A DNA stretch of 64,000 nt from Gluconobacter japonicus (GCF_002723975.1 NZ_BEWO01000007.1:100909-164908), one strand, 5' to 3'. Shown: positions 18,431-28,770, numbered from the stretch's first letter. A program made the numbers and translations. Notes: a model not told the origin generated them from the sequence alone.

Positions 18431-18477
18431 TCATTTCCGAAAGGTGACAGAACAAACCCTAGAAAGCAATATTGATA

Positions 18478-18500
18478 ATCCATGGTAGAAAATAGAACTT
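18478..18500 (-). promoter_or_regulatory. predicted Cascade target site (protospacer plus AAG PAM) in the cse1 operon leader
   Basis: On the minus strand, AAG (18500-18498) is followed by 20 bases (18497-18478) that match the first 20 bases of the mini-CRISPR spacer at 18 positions; mismatches fall at positions 9 and 15, and matching stops after position 20. Positions 1-8, the seed, match fully. The site is about 110 bases upstream of the small membrane protein gene, within an AT-rich stretch. I found no unambiguous -35/-10 pair there. Confidence 0.7.
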
Positions 18501-18501
18501 A

Positions 18502-18593
18502 AAAAATATCCCCGCTTTCGCGGGGAACGCGGGTTAAAGCACCTATCCAAGGTAGGAAATAGAACGGTTCATCCCCGCTTATGCGGGGAACAT
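18502..18593 (-). ncRNA. mini-CRISPR guide RNA gene (CreR/scaRNA/CreA-like)
   Basis: Repeat 1 (18593-18565) keeps the exact CCCCGC/GCGGGG stem and the GATGAACCG 3' end of the array repeat, differing only at the first base and in the loop (ATAA for ACAT). A 34-base spacer (18564-18531) follows. Repeat 2 (18530-18502) keeps the stem with a GAAA loop but has lost the handle and reads into ATATTTTTT, forming a terminator. Cas6e should therefore make a crRNA with a normal 5' handle. Repeat 1 overlaps the cas3 stop codon. Such single-spacer derivatives are known to guide Cascade to nearby promoters without cleavage; that role is inferred here from the adjacent matching target. Confidence 0.78.
18504..18530 (-). 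terminator. terminator formed by the degenerate second repeat of the mini-CRISPR
   Basis: On the minus strand CCCCGC-GAAA-GCGGGG is followed by ATATTTTTT: a 6-bp GC stem, a GNRA-type tetraloop and a T-tract. It would end the guide RNA and also block cas3 read-through into the cse1 operon. Confidence 0.75.
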
Positions 18594-21254
18594 TAACCCA
18601 GTGGCTTTATGATACTGGAGTCTCAAAGCATTGTCATCTTTGTCGCAGGCGGTCCCTTCAAATCCACCTTCCTCCGCCGCAAACAGAACAAGGACCAGAA
18701 TGTCGTTCACGGCCTCCCGCTCCCAGCGGGGCCAGCAGGCACGGGCGGTTTCAATGGCGGTTTGTAGGCCTTCCGGGGGAGAGCAGGATGTCAGGCGTCT
18801 GCGGGCCACGCGGATTTCAGAGAGTGCCCATGCCCGTGCGGGATCGTCGTCGTCTGCGTAAGGGCGAATGATGCCGTTTTTGAGAAGCGCAAGGCGGACC
18901 ACAACTGTTGGATCGGTTTCCAGTCGTGTGCGGGCCTGCAGGTCGGTATCCCATTGGCCTGTTCCGGGATCATAGGGCTCGCCCGTTTTCAGAACCGTCT
19001 GTCGTCCCAACCCCTGGGCGCCGATATTTTTGCCCTGCGTGGTGAGCATTTCTTTTTCAAGCGCAGCGGGAACGCTGTCAGGGGATGTTGAGTCTGCAAC
19101 CTCTTCAATGATCGGACGAACGTCTTCGGGGGTTCGGAGAATATTGCGTGAAAATAGCGCGCGAGCCGTGCGCCAGAGCAGGGCAGGATCTCGATAAACG
19201 GCCGCTGTTCCGGGCAGGACACGGCGGATCCAGTTTGCATCCGGATCCGAAACAGGGGGCGGGGAAATAATATCCAGTTGCGGGGAACTGAGGGGGCGAT
19301 TGCTGCGATGATGACGCCAGAGGCGCCCCGCTCTCTGGATCAGGAGATCAGCGGGGGCAAGGTCCGTAATGAGGGCATCAAAATCCACGTCCAGAGACTG
19401 TTCCAGGATTTGCGAAGAAACGAGAACGCCAGTCCTTTCTTCGGGGGACGACTGTTTGCCAAACTTCCGAAGAATGTCCTGCTCGATTGCAAGTCGGTCC
19501 ACCATGGCGAAACGGGCGTGGAACAGTTGAACTTTCACGCCTCTGGCACGAAGGGCTTCGGCACTTGCGATGGCGTCATCAACGGTATTGCGGATCCATG
19601 CAATGGCAGCGCCGGTGCTAGCGAGGTTCATAATACGGGCTTCAGCTTCGTCCGGGTCTGAAAGCCGGTTGATTGTAACGGTTCTGCCCAGCCCGGGACG
19701 TGGTTCACAGGGCGTTTCCATAGGGGGAGCGGTTGTCGAGACCAGTGTGGTCAGAGGGTAATGCGTGTCCTGCAGAGTCGTTCCGGGCAGACCCAGTCCT
19801 TTGCGGAATGCGTTCACCAGTGTGGTTCTGAGGGCATGGGACAGGGTTGCGGAGAGAAGGATGACTGAGCCGCCACGAGAGGCGTGAAGAGTCAGAAGTT
19901 CCTTCATTTCCTCAGTCATGTATGGGTCAAAGCTGTGAATTTCGTCACAGCACAGGATCTTGTTGCTTAGTCCCTGCCGTCGGACGGTCGTGTAACGGAC
20001 GGGCAGGACGGCCATGAGAGCCTGGTCGATGGTGCCGATACCGACCTGCGCCAGCAGCGCGCGCCGGTTCTCCGAGGCCAGCCATTCGGAACAGGCGGCC
20101 TCGCCGGGTTGCTTCTGATGCTCTGGCGTTGAAAAAGACGGTTTTTCCGAAAGGATTGTTTGCGTGAACCGCTCTGAAAGGCGGGCTTTTCCGTGTGCGA
20201 GCGCAAGGGATGGCCGATCCAGGGGATGAAACATTTTCCCGTATGCCGCAGCGACACGATCAAACATTGCATTGGCTGTTGCCATGGTTGGAAGAGCCAG
20301 AAAAAGTCCGCTGGCGTGGCCGCGTGCAATCAGCCGATGGGACAGAATCAGGGCCGCTTCCGTTTTGCCGCTCCCGGTCATGTCTTCAATGACGATGAGC
20401 GTTGGTCCATCAGGAAGTGGGACGGTTTCAGCCCAGTGCTGCAATGGGGAGAGGGCGTGCTTTTCGAGGTGGGGCAGAAGAGTCTTTGCTGTCTGGAAAG
20501 GCGTGGTGCGAACAGACCCAAGTCCTGCCTGTAGAACGGCCTTCTGGGCCTGGGGCAGGGCTTTGTTCCAGAAATAGGCGGAGGGGTCTTTCAGGTCCTG
20601 GGGGTTGATATAGGGAAACCATGTATGGTTTGAACCAATCCAGTCTGCTATCGGGAGATATTCCGCGAGGCGCCAGGCGAGACTGTCCATGGCTGCTTCC
20701 GTGATGTCTTCCGGGAAGGGGGGCGGCTGGAAAAGAGAGGCCATGACGGTCAGGAAGGATTGGGCTGCTTCCAGAGTTTTTTCTCCAAGAGACATCAGGT
20801 TTGCAGGACGTTGGTAGGCTCGGCTGACCGGTTTGCCATGATGACCGGCAACCCCTGTGAAAATCCGGAGTTTTTCCGTTACTGACCAGTCCGGGAAAAG
20901 GGTTCGCAACACGGGGTGAGTACTGAGTTGTCCCAGAAGCTGTAAGCCCGCAGCATCGTGTCGTGGACCTGGAGGGAGGGCGGCGGGAGTATGGCCAAGA
21001 GCTGCAGGCCAGAGGTCCGGGCGGAGGAACTGGAAGGTTGCTCCCAGTTTGCCGATGTCATGCAGGCTGGCGAGAAAGCCTAGAAGCCGCCGATCCAGAG
21101 GTTGATGATTGATAAGAGGGAGCATGCTTTCCGGCAGGCTAATCGCAACGGCTGCCACATCCAGGCAATGTGCGAGGACAGGATGCATGGGGTGGAGAGC
21201 CCCGGTTTGCATGTCTGTTTTGGCCCAGAACTGAGCCAGATCCGTCATATCCAT
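18579..21254 (-). CDS. cas3: type I-E CRISPR-associated helicase-nuclease Cas3
   Basis: Single-strand DNA translocase and nuclease recruited by Cascade to degrade targets. The N-terminal HD nuclease domain shows HCLDVAAVA and LHDIGKLG; the helicase follows with MTGSGKTEAALIL (Walker A) and CDEIHSFD (DExH-type box), and a helicase C domain with QILEQSLDVDFD and RAGRLWRH. Length 891 matches E. coli Cas3 (888). The last four codons (MFPA and stop) are encoded by the first repeat of the mini-CRISPR. It is transcribed divergently from the Smr gene; 456 bases separate it from cse1. Confidence 0.96.
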   Translation of the reverse strand: MDMTDLAQFWAKTDMQTGALHPMHPVLAHCLDVAAVAISLPESMLPLINHQPLDRRLLGFLASLHDIGKLGATFQFLRPDLWPAALGHTPAALPPGPRHDAAGLQLLGQLSTHPVLRTLFPDWSVTEKLRIFTGVAGHHGKPVSRAYQRPANLMSLGEKTLEAAQSFLTVMASLFQPPPFPEDITEAAMDSLAWRLAEYLPIADWIGSNHTWFPYINPQDLKDPSAYFWNKALPQAQKAVLQAGLGSVRTTPFQTAKTLLPHLEKHALSPLQHWAETVPLPDGPTLIVIEDMTGSGKTEAALILSHRLIARGHASGLFLALPTMATANAMFDRVAAAYGKMFHPLDRPSLALAHGKARLSERFTQTILSEKPSFSTPEHQKQPGEAACSEWLASENRRALLAQVGIGTIDQALMAVLPVRYTTVRRQGLSNKILCCDEIHSFDPYMTEEMKELLTLHASRGGSVILLSATLSHALRTTLVNAFRKGLGLPGTTLQDTHYPLTTLVSTTAPPMETPCEPRPGLGRTVTINRLSDPDEAEARIMNLASTGAAIAWIRNTVDDAIASAEALRARGVKVQLFHARFAMVDRLAIEQDILRKFGKQSSPEERTGVLVSSQILEQSLDVDFDALITDLAPADLLIQRAGRLWRHHRSNRPLSSPQLDIISPPPVSDPDANWIRRVLPGTAAVYRDPALLWRTARALFSRNILRTPEDVRPIIEEVADSTSPDSVPAALEKEMLTTQGKNIGAQGLGRQTVLKTGEPYDPGTGQWDTDLQARTRLETDPTVVVRLALLKNGIIRPYADDDDPARAWALSEIRVARRRLTSCSPPEGLQTAIETARACWPRWEREAVNDILVLVLFAAEEGGFEGTACDKDDNALRLQYHKATGLMFPA

Positions 21255-21444
21255 TCAATCATGCTCCCATCCGGTCATATCAGACGGGATTGTCTCCGAT
21301 GAGGCAAGGTCAGGAAATTTGGCCTTTGCCATTGTTCGAGAGCCATGGAAGCAGTTACACGTTTCGCAGGTTTGTGCGGGTTGCGCGATCAGGGTCGGTT
21401 CAGAGGAAACATGCGTGGCAAAACGGGTTTTGAAGGAGGAGGAA

Positions 21445-21993
21445 GTGGCTTTGTGGCGCATGGTCGTGCGCGATATTGCTCCCATGCATCCTGCTCGCGC
21501 GAAGCCTGAGCCGCAGCCCGTTTCCCAGAAGATCAAGGAAGACCCAAAGCCGATGAAGGCTCTGTCGGCCGCTGTGACGGTGCCGGAAAGGGAGTTGTCT
21601 TTTGGGGCGATGCTTGCGCGCCCGGTGGTTCGCCGGACCCGAGCGCAGGATCTCCGCATTGGGGTTCGTGCACCCGGGCTGGATGATACGAGTTGGAAGC
21701 GTCTTTCGCGTGGCAATCTCAAGGTCGATGCCAAGCTGGATCTGCATGGGTATATTGTTCAGGACGCTTTTGATCGCCTGATCGAGTTCATGCATCGCGC
21801 CAAGGCCAGAAACTGGCGTTGTGTCGAGGTTGTGACCGGGCTGGGAAGTGGAGCGACGAGCGGCCTGATCCGTCGTGAACTGCCGCTGTGGCTTCAGAGG
21901 GCGGATATTCGCCCGATGGTGCTTGCTGTTGTGCATCCGCACGCCGCCAATCATGGCTCCGTGCGGATTTTGCTGCGTACGAAACGGAAGTAG
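21445..21993 (+). CDS. Smr domain-containing protein
   Basis: 182-residue protein with a C-terminal Smr (small MutS-related) domain, a DNA/RNA nicking fold, marked by LDLHGYIVQDAFDRL and the VVTGLGSGATSGLIRRELP segment. The GTG start at 21445 is favoured by a strong AAGGAGGAGG ribosome binding site; the frame is open further upstream to 21319. In many alphaproteobacteria this gene directly follows mltA, whereas here about 12.6 kb including the CRISPR-Cas locus lies between them. Confidence 0.88.
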   Translation: MALWRMVVRDIAPMHPARAKPEPQPVSQKIKEDPKPMKALSAAVTVPERELSFGAMLARPVVRRTRAQDLRIGVRAPGLDDTSWKRLSRGNLKVDAKLDLHGYIVQDAFDRLIEFMHRAKARNWRCVEVVTGLGSGATSGLIRRELPLWLQRADIRPMVLAVVHPHAANHGSVRILLRTKRK

Positions 21994-21996
21994 ATT

Positions 21997-23088
21997 TCAG
22001 ATCGGGCGTGTTTCCTGCCCCAGTCTCCAGCGCGGTGTGTTCATGGCAATCCAGCGCCTCAGGGCGAGGATAGCTCCTATGTCTGGTGTGGCGCGGGACA
22101 GGAAGGGAGCAGCGTTATCACCGGCAGCCAGCATGAAATGGTGTTTTTCTGCCCAGCGGTGCACGGTCGGATCAACAGCCGCATCCCAACAGGCTTTCTG
22201 CCAGCTTTTGACCAAATCAGGCGGCGTCAACATGGGAAGTGCCACAGTCAGGGCTGTATAGGTGCTGGCCGAGACTGCCTGCCATGCTCTGTAGAGCGCG
22301 CCTTCTGGCGGGCGCCTCCGGGCCTGCTGATAGGCCTCAAGGAAGTTCGGAATGCTGTTTGCGCTTGTCTCGGCCAGATCGCCTGTATGATAAAGCGGGA
22401 CCGTGTCTGGGGGCAGTTTGGCCAGAATGTCCTCAACCGGAACCCCGAGTGTGTAGGGAAGAAGCTGCACGGCATCGACCTGGTTGTTGGCCAACGCGTC
22501 CAGCGCATCCTCCGTGCGAACAAAGCCGGAAACAGGGATGGGGCGCAGACCCAGCAGGGTCAGGCCCAGCAATGCATCAAGTTCCGTCCCTGTTGGCCGT
22601 GACACGGCGAGACGAACAGGATGATCGTGGAAAAAGCCTTTGAGGCGGCTTTTAAGAGTTTTGTGCAGTTCTGCCCGGGCAATGACCACCGTTGTGGTGT
22701 GAGCCGTCAGCAGGGGCGTCCATCGGGTAAAATCATAATGGACGCGTGAATCGCCCGTGAGTGAGGCCAGCAGAACACTTCCCGGTGCAATCAGGGCTGT
22801 GCTGCCATCGGGGGCCGTATTGGCGTCAAAGAGGTTTGCCGCCCGTACACCATCCTGACCGATGTCAGGTGTGATTTCGAGTGGTGCATCCAGGCCTAGC
22901 GTATGAGAAATGACGCCCGCGGCCAGTTCTGCAAACTGACCCTGTATGGAGGCCAGTGTTCCACCAAGGAGGAGGCGGGCATCAGAAATATCTGCGGCCT
23001 GAGCCCCCGCCAACGGTATGGCGCTTCCGGCACCGAGCAGGGCCAGCCCTTTCAGGCAGTCACGGCGGGTCGGAGAATGGGGCATCAC
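21997..23088 (-). CDS. TctC/Bug-like periplasmic substrate-binding protein with Tat signal
   Basis: 363-residue protein resembling the extracytoplasmic binding proteins of tripartite tricarboxylate transporters. The N-terminus has a twin-arginine motif, [15 protein letters not shown], with an alanine-rich cleavage region (GAQAAD) near residue 31. The body shows the Bug-type order of strands, including GVRAANLF and APGSVLL. No TctA or TctB membrane subunit lies nearby. The start overlaps the hemF stop by 4 bases. The ligand is unknown. Confidence 0.75.
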   Translation of the reverse strand: MMPHSPTRRDCLKGLALLGAGSAIPLAGAQAADISDARLLLGGTLASIQGQFAELAAGVISHTLGLDAPLEITPDIGQDGVRAANLFDANTAPDGSTALIAPGSVLLASLTGDSRVHYDFTRWTPLLTAHTTTVVIARAELHKTLKSRLKGFFHDHPVRLAVSRPTGTELDALLGLTLLGLRPIPVSGFVRTEDALDALANNQVDAVQLLPYTLGVPVEDILAKLPPDTVPLYHTGDLAETSANSIPNFLEAYQQARRRPPEGALYRAWQAVSASTYTALTVALPMLTPPDLVKSWQKACWDAAVDPTVHRWAEKHHFMLAAGDNAAPFLSRATPDIGAILALRRWIAMNTPRWRLGQETRPI

Positions 23089-24002
23089 GGCCAGCGGACT
23101 TCCGGTGGCATGCTCATCAGGATTGCTTCCGTGTTGCCGCCTGTTTTCAGGCCAAACAGGGTTCCGCGATCATGGAGCAGATTGAATTCGACGTAGCGAC
23201 CACGGCGAATGAGCTGGGCTTCCCGGTCTGCTTCTGTCCAGGGATTGAACATGCGACGGCGGACCACGGCGGGGTAGGCGTCGTGGAAAGCCATCCCCAC
23301 GTCCTTTGTGAAGGCAAAGTCGCCTTCCAGGCTGCCGGTCGAGAACTGATCGTAGAAGATGCCACCCAGGCCGCGGGGTTCGTCACGGTGATGGAGATGG
23401 AAGTAGCGGTCACACCATTCCTTGAAGCGCGGATAGTGTTCCGGATCATGCTTGTTGCACGCGGCTTCAAACATCTTGTGGAAGTAGTCCGCGTCACTGC
23501 GGGCTTCGGCGCTGTCAGGGAACATTGGCGTAATGTCGCCACCGCCGCCAAACCAGCCCTTGGTCGTGATGATCATGCGCGTATTGAAATGCGCGGCACT
23601 GACATGGGGATTGCAGGGGTGCGCGACGAGAGAAACGCCTGTTGCAAAGAAGCGTGGGTCTTCCGATGCACCGGGAATGTTTTTGCGGAATTCGGGAGAG
23701 AACTCACCCCAGACCGTGGAGACGTTGACGCCCACTTTCTCGAAGACACGGCCCCGCATGACGGACATGACGCCACCGCCACCTTCCGGTCGGCTCCATG
23801 CGGTACGGGTGAAGCGACCGGCTTCCGTGCGGTCCCGGAGAACCTGTGAGCAACCTTCGACGGCCTCGTCTTCGAGTTGCTCGTAGGACGCGCAGATCCG
23901 GTCCCGGAGAGTTTCAAACCAGGCTTTCGCCTCACGCTTTAGCGTATCATGAGGCACATCCGGGCGAACGAGTTCAGCAAAATCGGGGCTGATCTGGTCC
24001 AT
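23085..24002 (-). CDS. hemF: oxygen-dependent coproporphyrinogen-III oxidase
   Basis: Uses O2 to convert coproporphyrinogen III to protoporphyrinogen IX in haem synthesis. Family segments are abundant: [48 protein letters not shown] and the C-terminal [15 protein letters not shown]. The ATG at 24002 (MDQISPDF) has a GGGGAGAG ribosome binding site; an ATG at 24020 is also in frame. About 306 residues, as expected. It complements hemC and hemD elsewhere in the window. Confidence 0.96.
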   Translation of the reverse strand: MDQISPDFAELVRPDVPHDTLKREAKAWFETLRDRICASYEQLEDEAVEGCSQVLRDRTEAGRFTRTAWSRPEGGGGVMSVMRGRVFEKVGVNVSTVWGEFSPEFRKNIPGASEDPRFFATGVSLVAHPCNPHVSAAHFNTRMIITTKGWFGGGGDITPMFPDSAEARSDADYFHKMFEAACNKHDPEHYPRFKEWCDRYFHLHHRDEPRGLGGIFYDQFSTGSLEGDFAFTKDVGMAFHDAYPAVVRRRMFNPWTEADREAQLIRRGRYVEFNLLHDRGTLFGLKTGGNTEAILMSMPPEVRWP

Positions 24003-24259
24003 TTTTCTCTCCCCTACCATCCTGGGTACAAAATCACGTTACGTGGGATGTCCTAGCAAATCGCGCTTGATACGAACAGTTGGTTGGTTGCATGTCTGCT
24101 GCGGCTCTGTGGCGTGATGATGGCAGAGAGTGTCTTGCCGCTTCGTAAATATGAAACCGTTTTTTGCACCGGGCTGAGCAGCAGAGGCTTGCGCAGGACT
24201 TCGGTCTCGTGTTCCTGAACGATCCTCAAACATGTTCATCAGGGGCGGATTGAACACTC

Positions 24260-25150
24260 ATGTCTTCGGAAACAGAAATTCAGCCGGTTATCGGCGTCAT
24301 CGGCGGCTCTGGCCTGTATGATATTGATGGTCTGGAAAACAAGGAATGGCGCCGGGTTGAAACGCCCTGGGGCGAAACATCCGACGAACTGCTTTTCGGA
24401 ACGTTCGAAGGCGTAAAATGCGTCTTCCTGCCGCGTCATGGTCGTGGGCATCCGATCCCGCCGTCACGTCTTAACTTTCGTGCAAATATTGACGCTCTGA
24501 AGCGCTCGGGTGTGACGGATATTCTGTCGCTCTCAGCTGTGGGTTCTTTGAAAGAAGAATTGCCACCGGGCCGTTTCGTGCTCGTCGATCAGTTCATTGA
24601 TCGCAGCTTTGCGCGCGAAAAGAGCTTCTTTGAGACGGGATGTGTGGCGCATGTTGGCATGGCTGATCCGGTCTCCGGACGTCTGCTGGATGTTTTGGAA
24701 GCGGAGTCCCGCAAGCTCGATATTCCGGTGACGCGCGGTGGCACTTACATCGTCATGGAAGGCCCGCAGTTCTCAACGCGTGCCGAGAGTGAGCTTTATC
24801 GGTCCTGGGGGTGTTCGGTCGTGGGCATGACCAACATGCCGGAAGCGAAACTCGCCCGTGAAGCCGAGATGACCTATGCGACGGTTGCGATGGTCACGGA
24901 TTATGACTGCTGGCACACCGAGCATGACAGTGTCACGGTCGAGGCTGTTGTGAAGGTCATGAAGGGGAATGCGGATAATGCCCGTCGCCTCGTGAAGGCT
25001 GTGATTCCCGTTCTGGGGCAGAAGCGCCCGCTGGATCTTTCCGCCGAGCGTGCGCTCGATTTTGCGATCATTACTGCGCCTGAAAAGCGTGACCCGGCGC
25101 TGGTCGCCAAGCTGGATGCTGTTGCAGGTCGTGTTCTGAAGAAGGTCTGA
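24260..25150 (+). CDS. mtnP: S-methyl-5'-thioadenosine phosphorylase
   Basis: Phosphorolyses 5'-methylthioadenosine to adenine and 5-methylthioribose 1-phosphate in methionine salvage. It has GVIGGSGLYDIDG near the N-terminus (phosphate loop), LPRHGRGHPIPPSRLNFRAN, the MEGPQFSTRAES substrate motif and GMTNMPEAKLAREAEM. Length 296 fits the trimeric MTAP group. A long hairpin follows the stop codon. The 257 bases upstream, to hemF, hold the divergent promoters; I saw no convincing gene there. Confidence 0.95.
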   Translation: MSSETEIQPVIGVIGGSGLYDIDGLENKEWRRVETPWGETSDELLFGTFEGVKCVFLPRHGRGHPIPPSRLNFRANIDALKRSGVTDILSLSAVGSLKEELPPGRFVLVDQFIDRSFAREKSFFETGCVAHVGMADPVSGRLLDVLEAESRKLDIPVTRGGTYIVMEGPQFSTRAESELYRSWGCSVVGMTNMPEAKLAREAEMTYATVAMVTDYDCWHTEHDSVTVEAVVKVMKGNADNARRLVKAVIPVLGQKRPLDLSAERALDFAIITAPEKRDPALVAKLDAVAGRVLKKV

Positions 25151-25156
25151 TGTGTC

Positions 25157-25183
25157 TGCCGCCCGTTTTTCAGACGGGCGGCA
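25157..25183. terminator. bidirectional hairpin between convergent genes
   Basis: Perfect 10-bp inverted repeat, TGCCGCCCGT (25157-25166) with ACGGGCGGCA (25174-25183), 6 bases after the mtnP stop and before the convergent DUF2934 gene. It lacks a long T-tract on the mtnP strand. Confidence 0.65.
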
Positions 25184-25196
25184 ACAGGGACGGTGA

Positions 25197-25583
25197 TCAG
25201 GGACCTTCCTGCTTTTCATCAATCTGGGCATATCCCGGTTGACCGGCATCAGTGCTGGGATCATTCATCAGTTCGCGCTCTTCTTTCCGGTCTGCAACGG
25301 GGAAGTGGCGCTGATCACCCTGATCCGTACTGCGCTCGGGAAATTCTCCAAGATTTTCCTGAAGTCTCGGATCCTCTATCTGGATATCGGCCAGTTCTGG
25401 CGGCGGCAGGTCCTCAACAGGGATGCCTTCCGGTACACCTTTGATGGAAATCAGATCTGTTGCTTTGTCCAGATAGGCTTCCGGGCCGCCGTCAGGTTTG
25501 CCGTCGGCTTCCCAGAGGAGCTTGGCTTCACGACGGATGGCGGCATCGCGTTTTGGATCGGCTTCAAGCGGATTGCTGCTCAT
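25197..25583 (-). CDS. DUF2934 domain-containing protein
   Basis: 128-residue soluble, acidic protein. The N-terminal part (AAIRREAKLLWEADGKPDGG) is the DUF2934 helix motif, a short domain of unknown function frequent in alphaproteobacteria. The rest is rich in proline, aspartate and glutamate and looks disordered. The ATG at 25583 follows an AGGAG site at the correct distance. It stands between convergent mtnP and the dienelactone hydrolase gene. No enzymatic motif is visible. Confidence 0.75.
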   Translation of the reverse strand: MSSNPLEADPKRDAAIRREAKLLWEADGKPDGGPEAYLDKATDLISIKGVPEGIPVEDLPPPELADIQIEDPRLQENLGEFPERSTDQGDQRHFPVADRKEERELMNDPSTDAGQPGYAQIDEKQEGP

Positions 25584-25649
25584 AATCAAAACTCCTGAAT
25601 AGGGTAGGAATGCTTCAAAGAGGTCCGTGTCGTTATATCGCTACGGACG

Positions 25650-26363
25650 TTATGCTCTCTTGAGATGATGTTTCAGGAAGGCAACGCTTCGGCTCCAGGC
25701 AAGATCACGTGCATCCTGATTAAAGCTGGATCGTTCCGGACAACCGAAGCCGTGACCGGCTTGATCGTAGAGGAAAACCTCCACTTCAGAGCGTGCTGCC
25801 CGGATTTTTTGAACATCGGCTGGGGGAATGGATGCGTCTTCACCGCCGAAATGAAGCTGTGTCGGGCAATGGGGAGCCGTATCGCAATGATTGGCAATGC
25901 CGCCGCCATACCAGCCAACGGCAGCATTGAAATGATGCGTCCGTGTTGCTGCAAGCCAGGCGATCAGGCCACCCCAACAGAAGCCAAGGACACCCACAGG
26001 ACGTTGATCATCATTTTCACGCAGTTTTTCGGCACAGGCTGCGAGGTCCTGCTGGATCAGGTCCGGTGAAATTCCGCTGCGAAACTCCAGGCCTTCCTTC
26101 AGGCCTGCTTCGTTATAGGCGAGAACCGTATGGGGTTTGACCCGGTCAAATAAAGCCGGGGCGAGGACATGGAAACCCTGTTGTGCCAGTTCCGAACAGA
26201 CCTCCCGGATATGTCCGGTCAGGCCAAAGATTTCCTGTACCACAACGATCGAGCGGGGGGACTCGGGGGAGCCGGTTTCCCAGGCTTCAAATTCATGTCC
26301 GTCAGCCGCCTTGAGGCGGATCATGTGACCTTCGGTCTTCTCTTGGGAATGCTTGTGGTCCAT
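25650..26363 (-). CDS. dienelactone hydrolase family protein
   Basis: Alpha/beta hydrolase of 237 residues. The nucleophile is Cys129 in GFCWGG, the aspartate lies in GGEDASIPP and the histidine in AGHGFG, which together form the Cys-Asp-His triad typical of dienelactone hydrolases. No aromatic-degradation genes lie nearby, so the real substrate is unknown. The ATG at 26324 (MIRLKAADGHE) is an alternative start because the first 13 residues are unusually charged. Confidence 0.88.
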   Translation of the reverse strand: MDHKHSQEKTEGHMIRLKAADGHEFEAWETGSPESPRSIVVVQEIFGLTGHIREVCSELAQQGFHVLAPALFDRVKPHTVLAYNEAGLKEGLEFRSGISPDLIQQDLAACAEKLRENDDQRPVGVLGFCWGGLIAWLAATRTHHFNAAVGWYGGGIANHCDTAPHCPTQLHFGGEDASIPPADVQKIRAARSEVEVFLYDQAGHGFGCPERSSFNQDARDLAWSRSVAFLKHHLKRA

Positions 26364-26405
26364 TGATTTCTGTCCAGTCTCTGTAACGCCGGAAAGGCAG
26401 GTGCC

Positions 26406-26600
26406 ATGAGCGACGTCATCAATCTCCGTCGGGAACGCAAACGCCGCAAGTCTGTTGAGGATGCGAAGGACGCTGAAACCAATCGTCGTCTATTCGGGCG
26501 GACTAAGGGGCAAAAAATGGCAGATTCTCTTGAGAAGAAGCGCCTCAAAACCCTTTTGGACGGCAAGAAAATTTTTTCCCTGAAGGATGATGGTTCTTGA
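26406..26600 (+). CDS. DUF4169 family protein
   Basis: 64-residue, strongly basic protein with the family pattern INLRRERKRRK near the N-terminus and NRRLFGRTKGQK in the middle. Function is unknown. It sits just upstream of the CIRCE element of groES and is divergent from the dienelactone hydrolase gene. Confidence 0.75.
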   Translation: MSDVINLRRERKRRKSVEDAKDAETNRRLFGRTKGQKMADSLEKKRLKTLLDGKKIFSLKDDGS

Positions 26601-26627
26601 CGAAAACAGTCGTTGGGACTACCTCTC

Positions 26628-26654
26628 TTGGCACTCTCGATGTGGGAGTGCTAA
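26628..26654 (+). promoter_or_regulatory. CIRCE operator of groESL
   Basis: TTGGCACTC, 9 bases, then GAGTGCTAA. This equals the CIRCE consensus (TTAGCACTC-N9-GAGTGCTAA) with one changed base, located 76 bases upstream of the groES start. It predicts HrcA repression. A possible -35 TTGACG lies at 26597-26602; the -10 is not clear. Confidence 0.92.
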
Positions 26655-26729
26655 CTGCGCTGCAGTCATTGAGCGCGTAACCCGGCCGCGTCGCTTTGTA
26701 GAAGGGCACGGCCTAAAATGGAGCAATCC

Positions 26730-27020
26730 ATGACGACTTTTCGTCCCTTGCATGACCGCGTTGTGGTCCGTCGCCTGACTGGTGAAGAGAAGACCGCTGG
26801 CGGCATCATCATCCCTGACACCGCTAAGGACAAGCCGACCGAAGGCGAAGTCGTTTCCGTAGGCCCAGGCGCCCGGAACGAGCAGGGCCAGATCGTGGCT
26901 CTCGACGTCAAGGCTGGTGACAAGGTGCTGTTCGGCAAGTGGTCCGGCACCGAGGTGAAGATCGACGGCGAAGAGCTGCTGATCATGAAAGAGAGCGACA
27001 TCATGGGTGTGATCGGCTGA
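26730..27020 (+). CDS. groES: co-chaperonin GroES
   Basis: Heptameric lid of the GroEL folding chamber. The ATG at 26730 ([15 protein letters not shown]) is chosen because a GGAG site lies just upstream, inside a 4-codon longer frame. The mobile loop [18 protein letters not shown] is intact. Length 96 is standard. It is 51 bases upstream of groEL and follows a CIRCE element. Confidence 0.97.
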   Translation: MTTFRPLHDRVVVRRLTGEEKTAGGIIIPDTAKDKPTEGEVVSVGPGARNEQGQIVALDVKAGDKVLFGKWSGTEVKIDGEELLIMKESDIMGVIG

Positions 27021-27047
27021 ACAGCCGTCCCCGTTTCCTCTCATTAA

Positions 27048-28709
<1,662 letters not shown>

Positions 28710-28770
28710 TCCGATCGCACTTGATTTTCGCCCCGTTTCAGGGGCGGGAATTGCGTCAGAACATTACAGG

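Noticed and set aside
18369..18455. Extended start (TTG 18455 or ATG 18434) for the small membrane protein
   Set aside because: No ribosome binding site, and it would translate through the leader hairpin; the ATG at 18368 has a good AAGGAG site.
18478..18565. Reading GGTAGRAAATAGAAC at 18484 and 18551 as a simple direct duplication without function
   Set aside because: A duplication could be the origin, but the PAM, intact seed, intact first-repeat handle and terminator are together better explained by a guide and its target; kept as the alternative to test.
24039..24257. 72-codon frame between hemF and mtnP on the minus strand
   Set aside because: No ribosome binding site, no family similarity, and it occupies the divergent promoter region.
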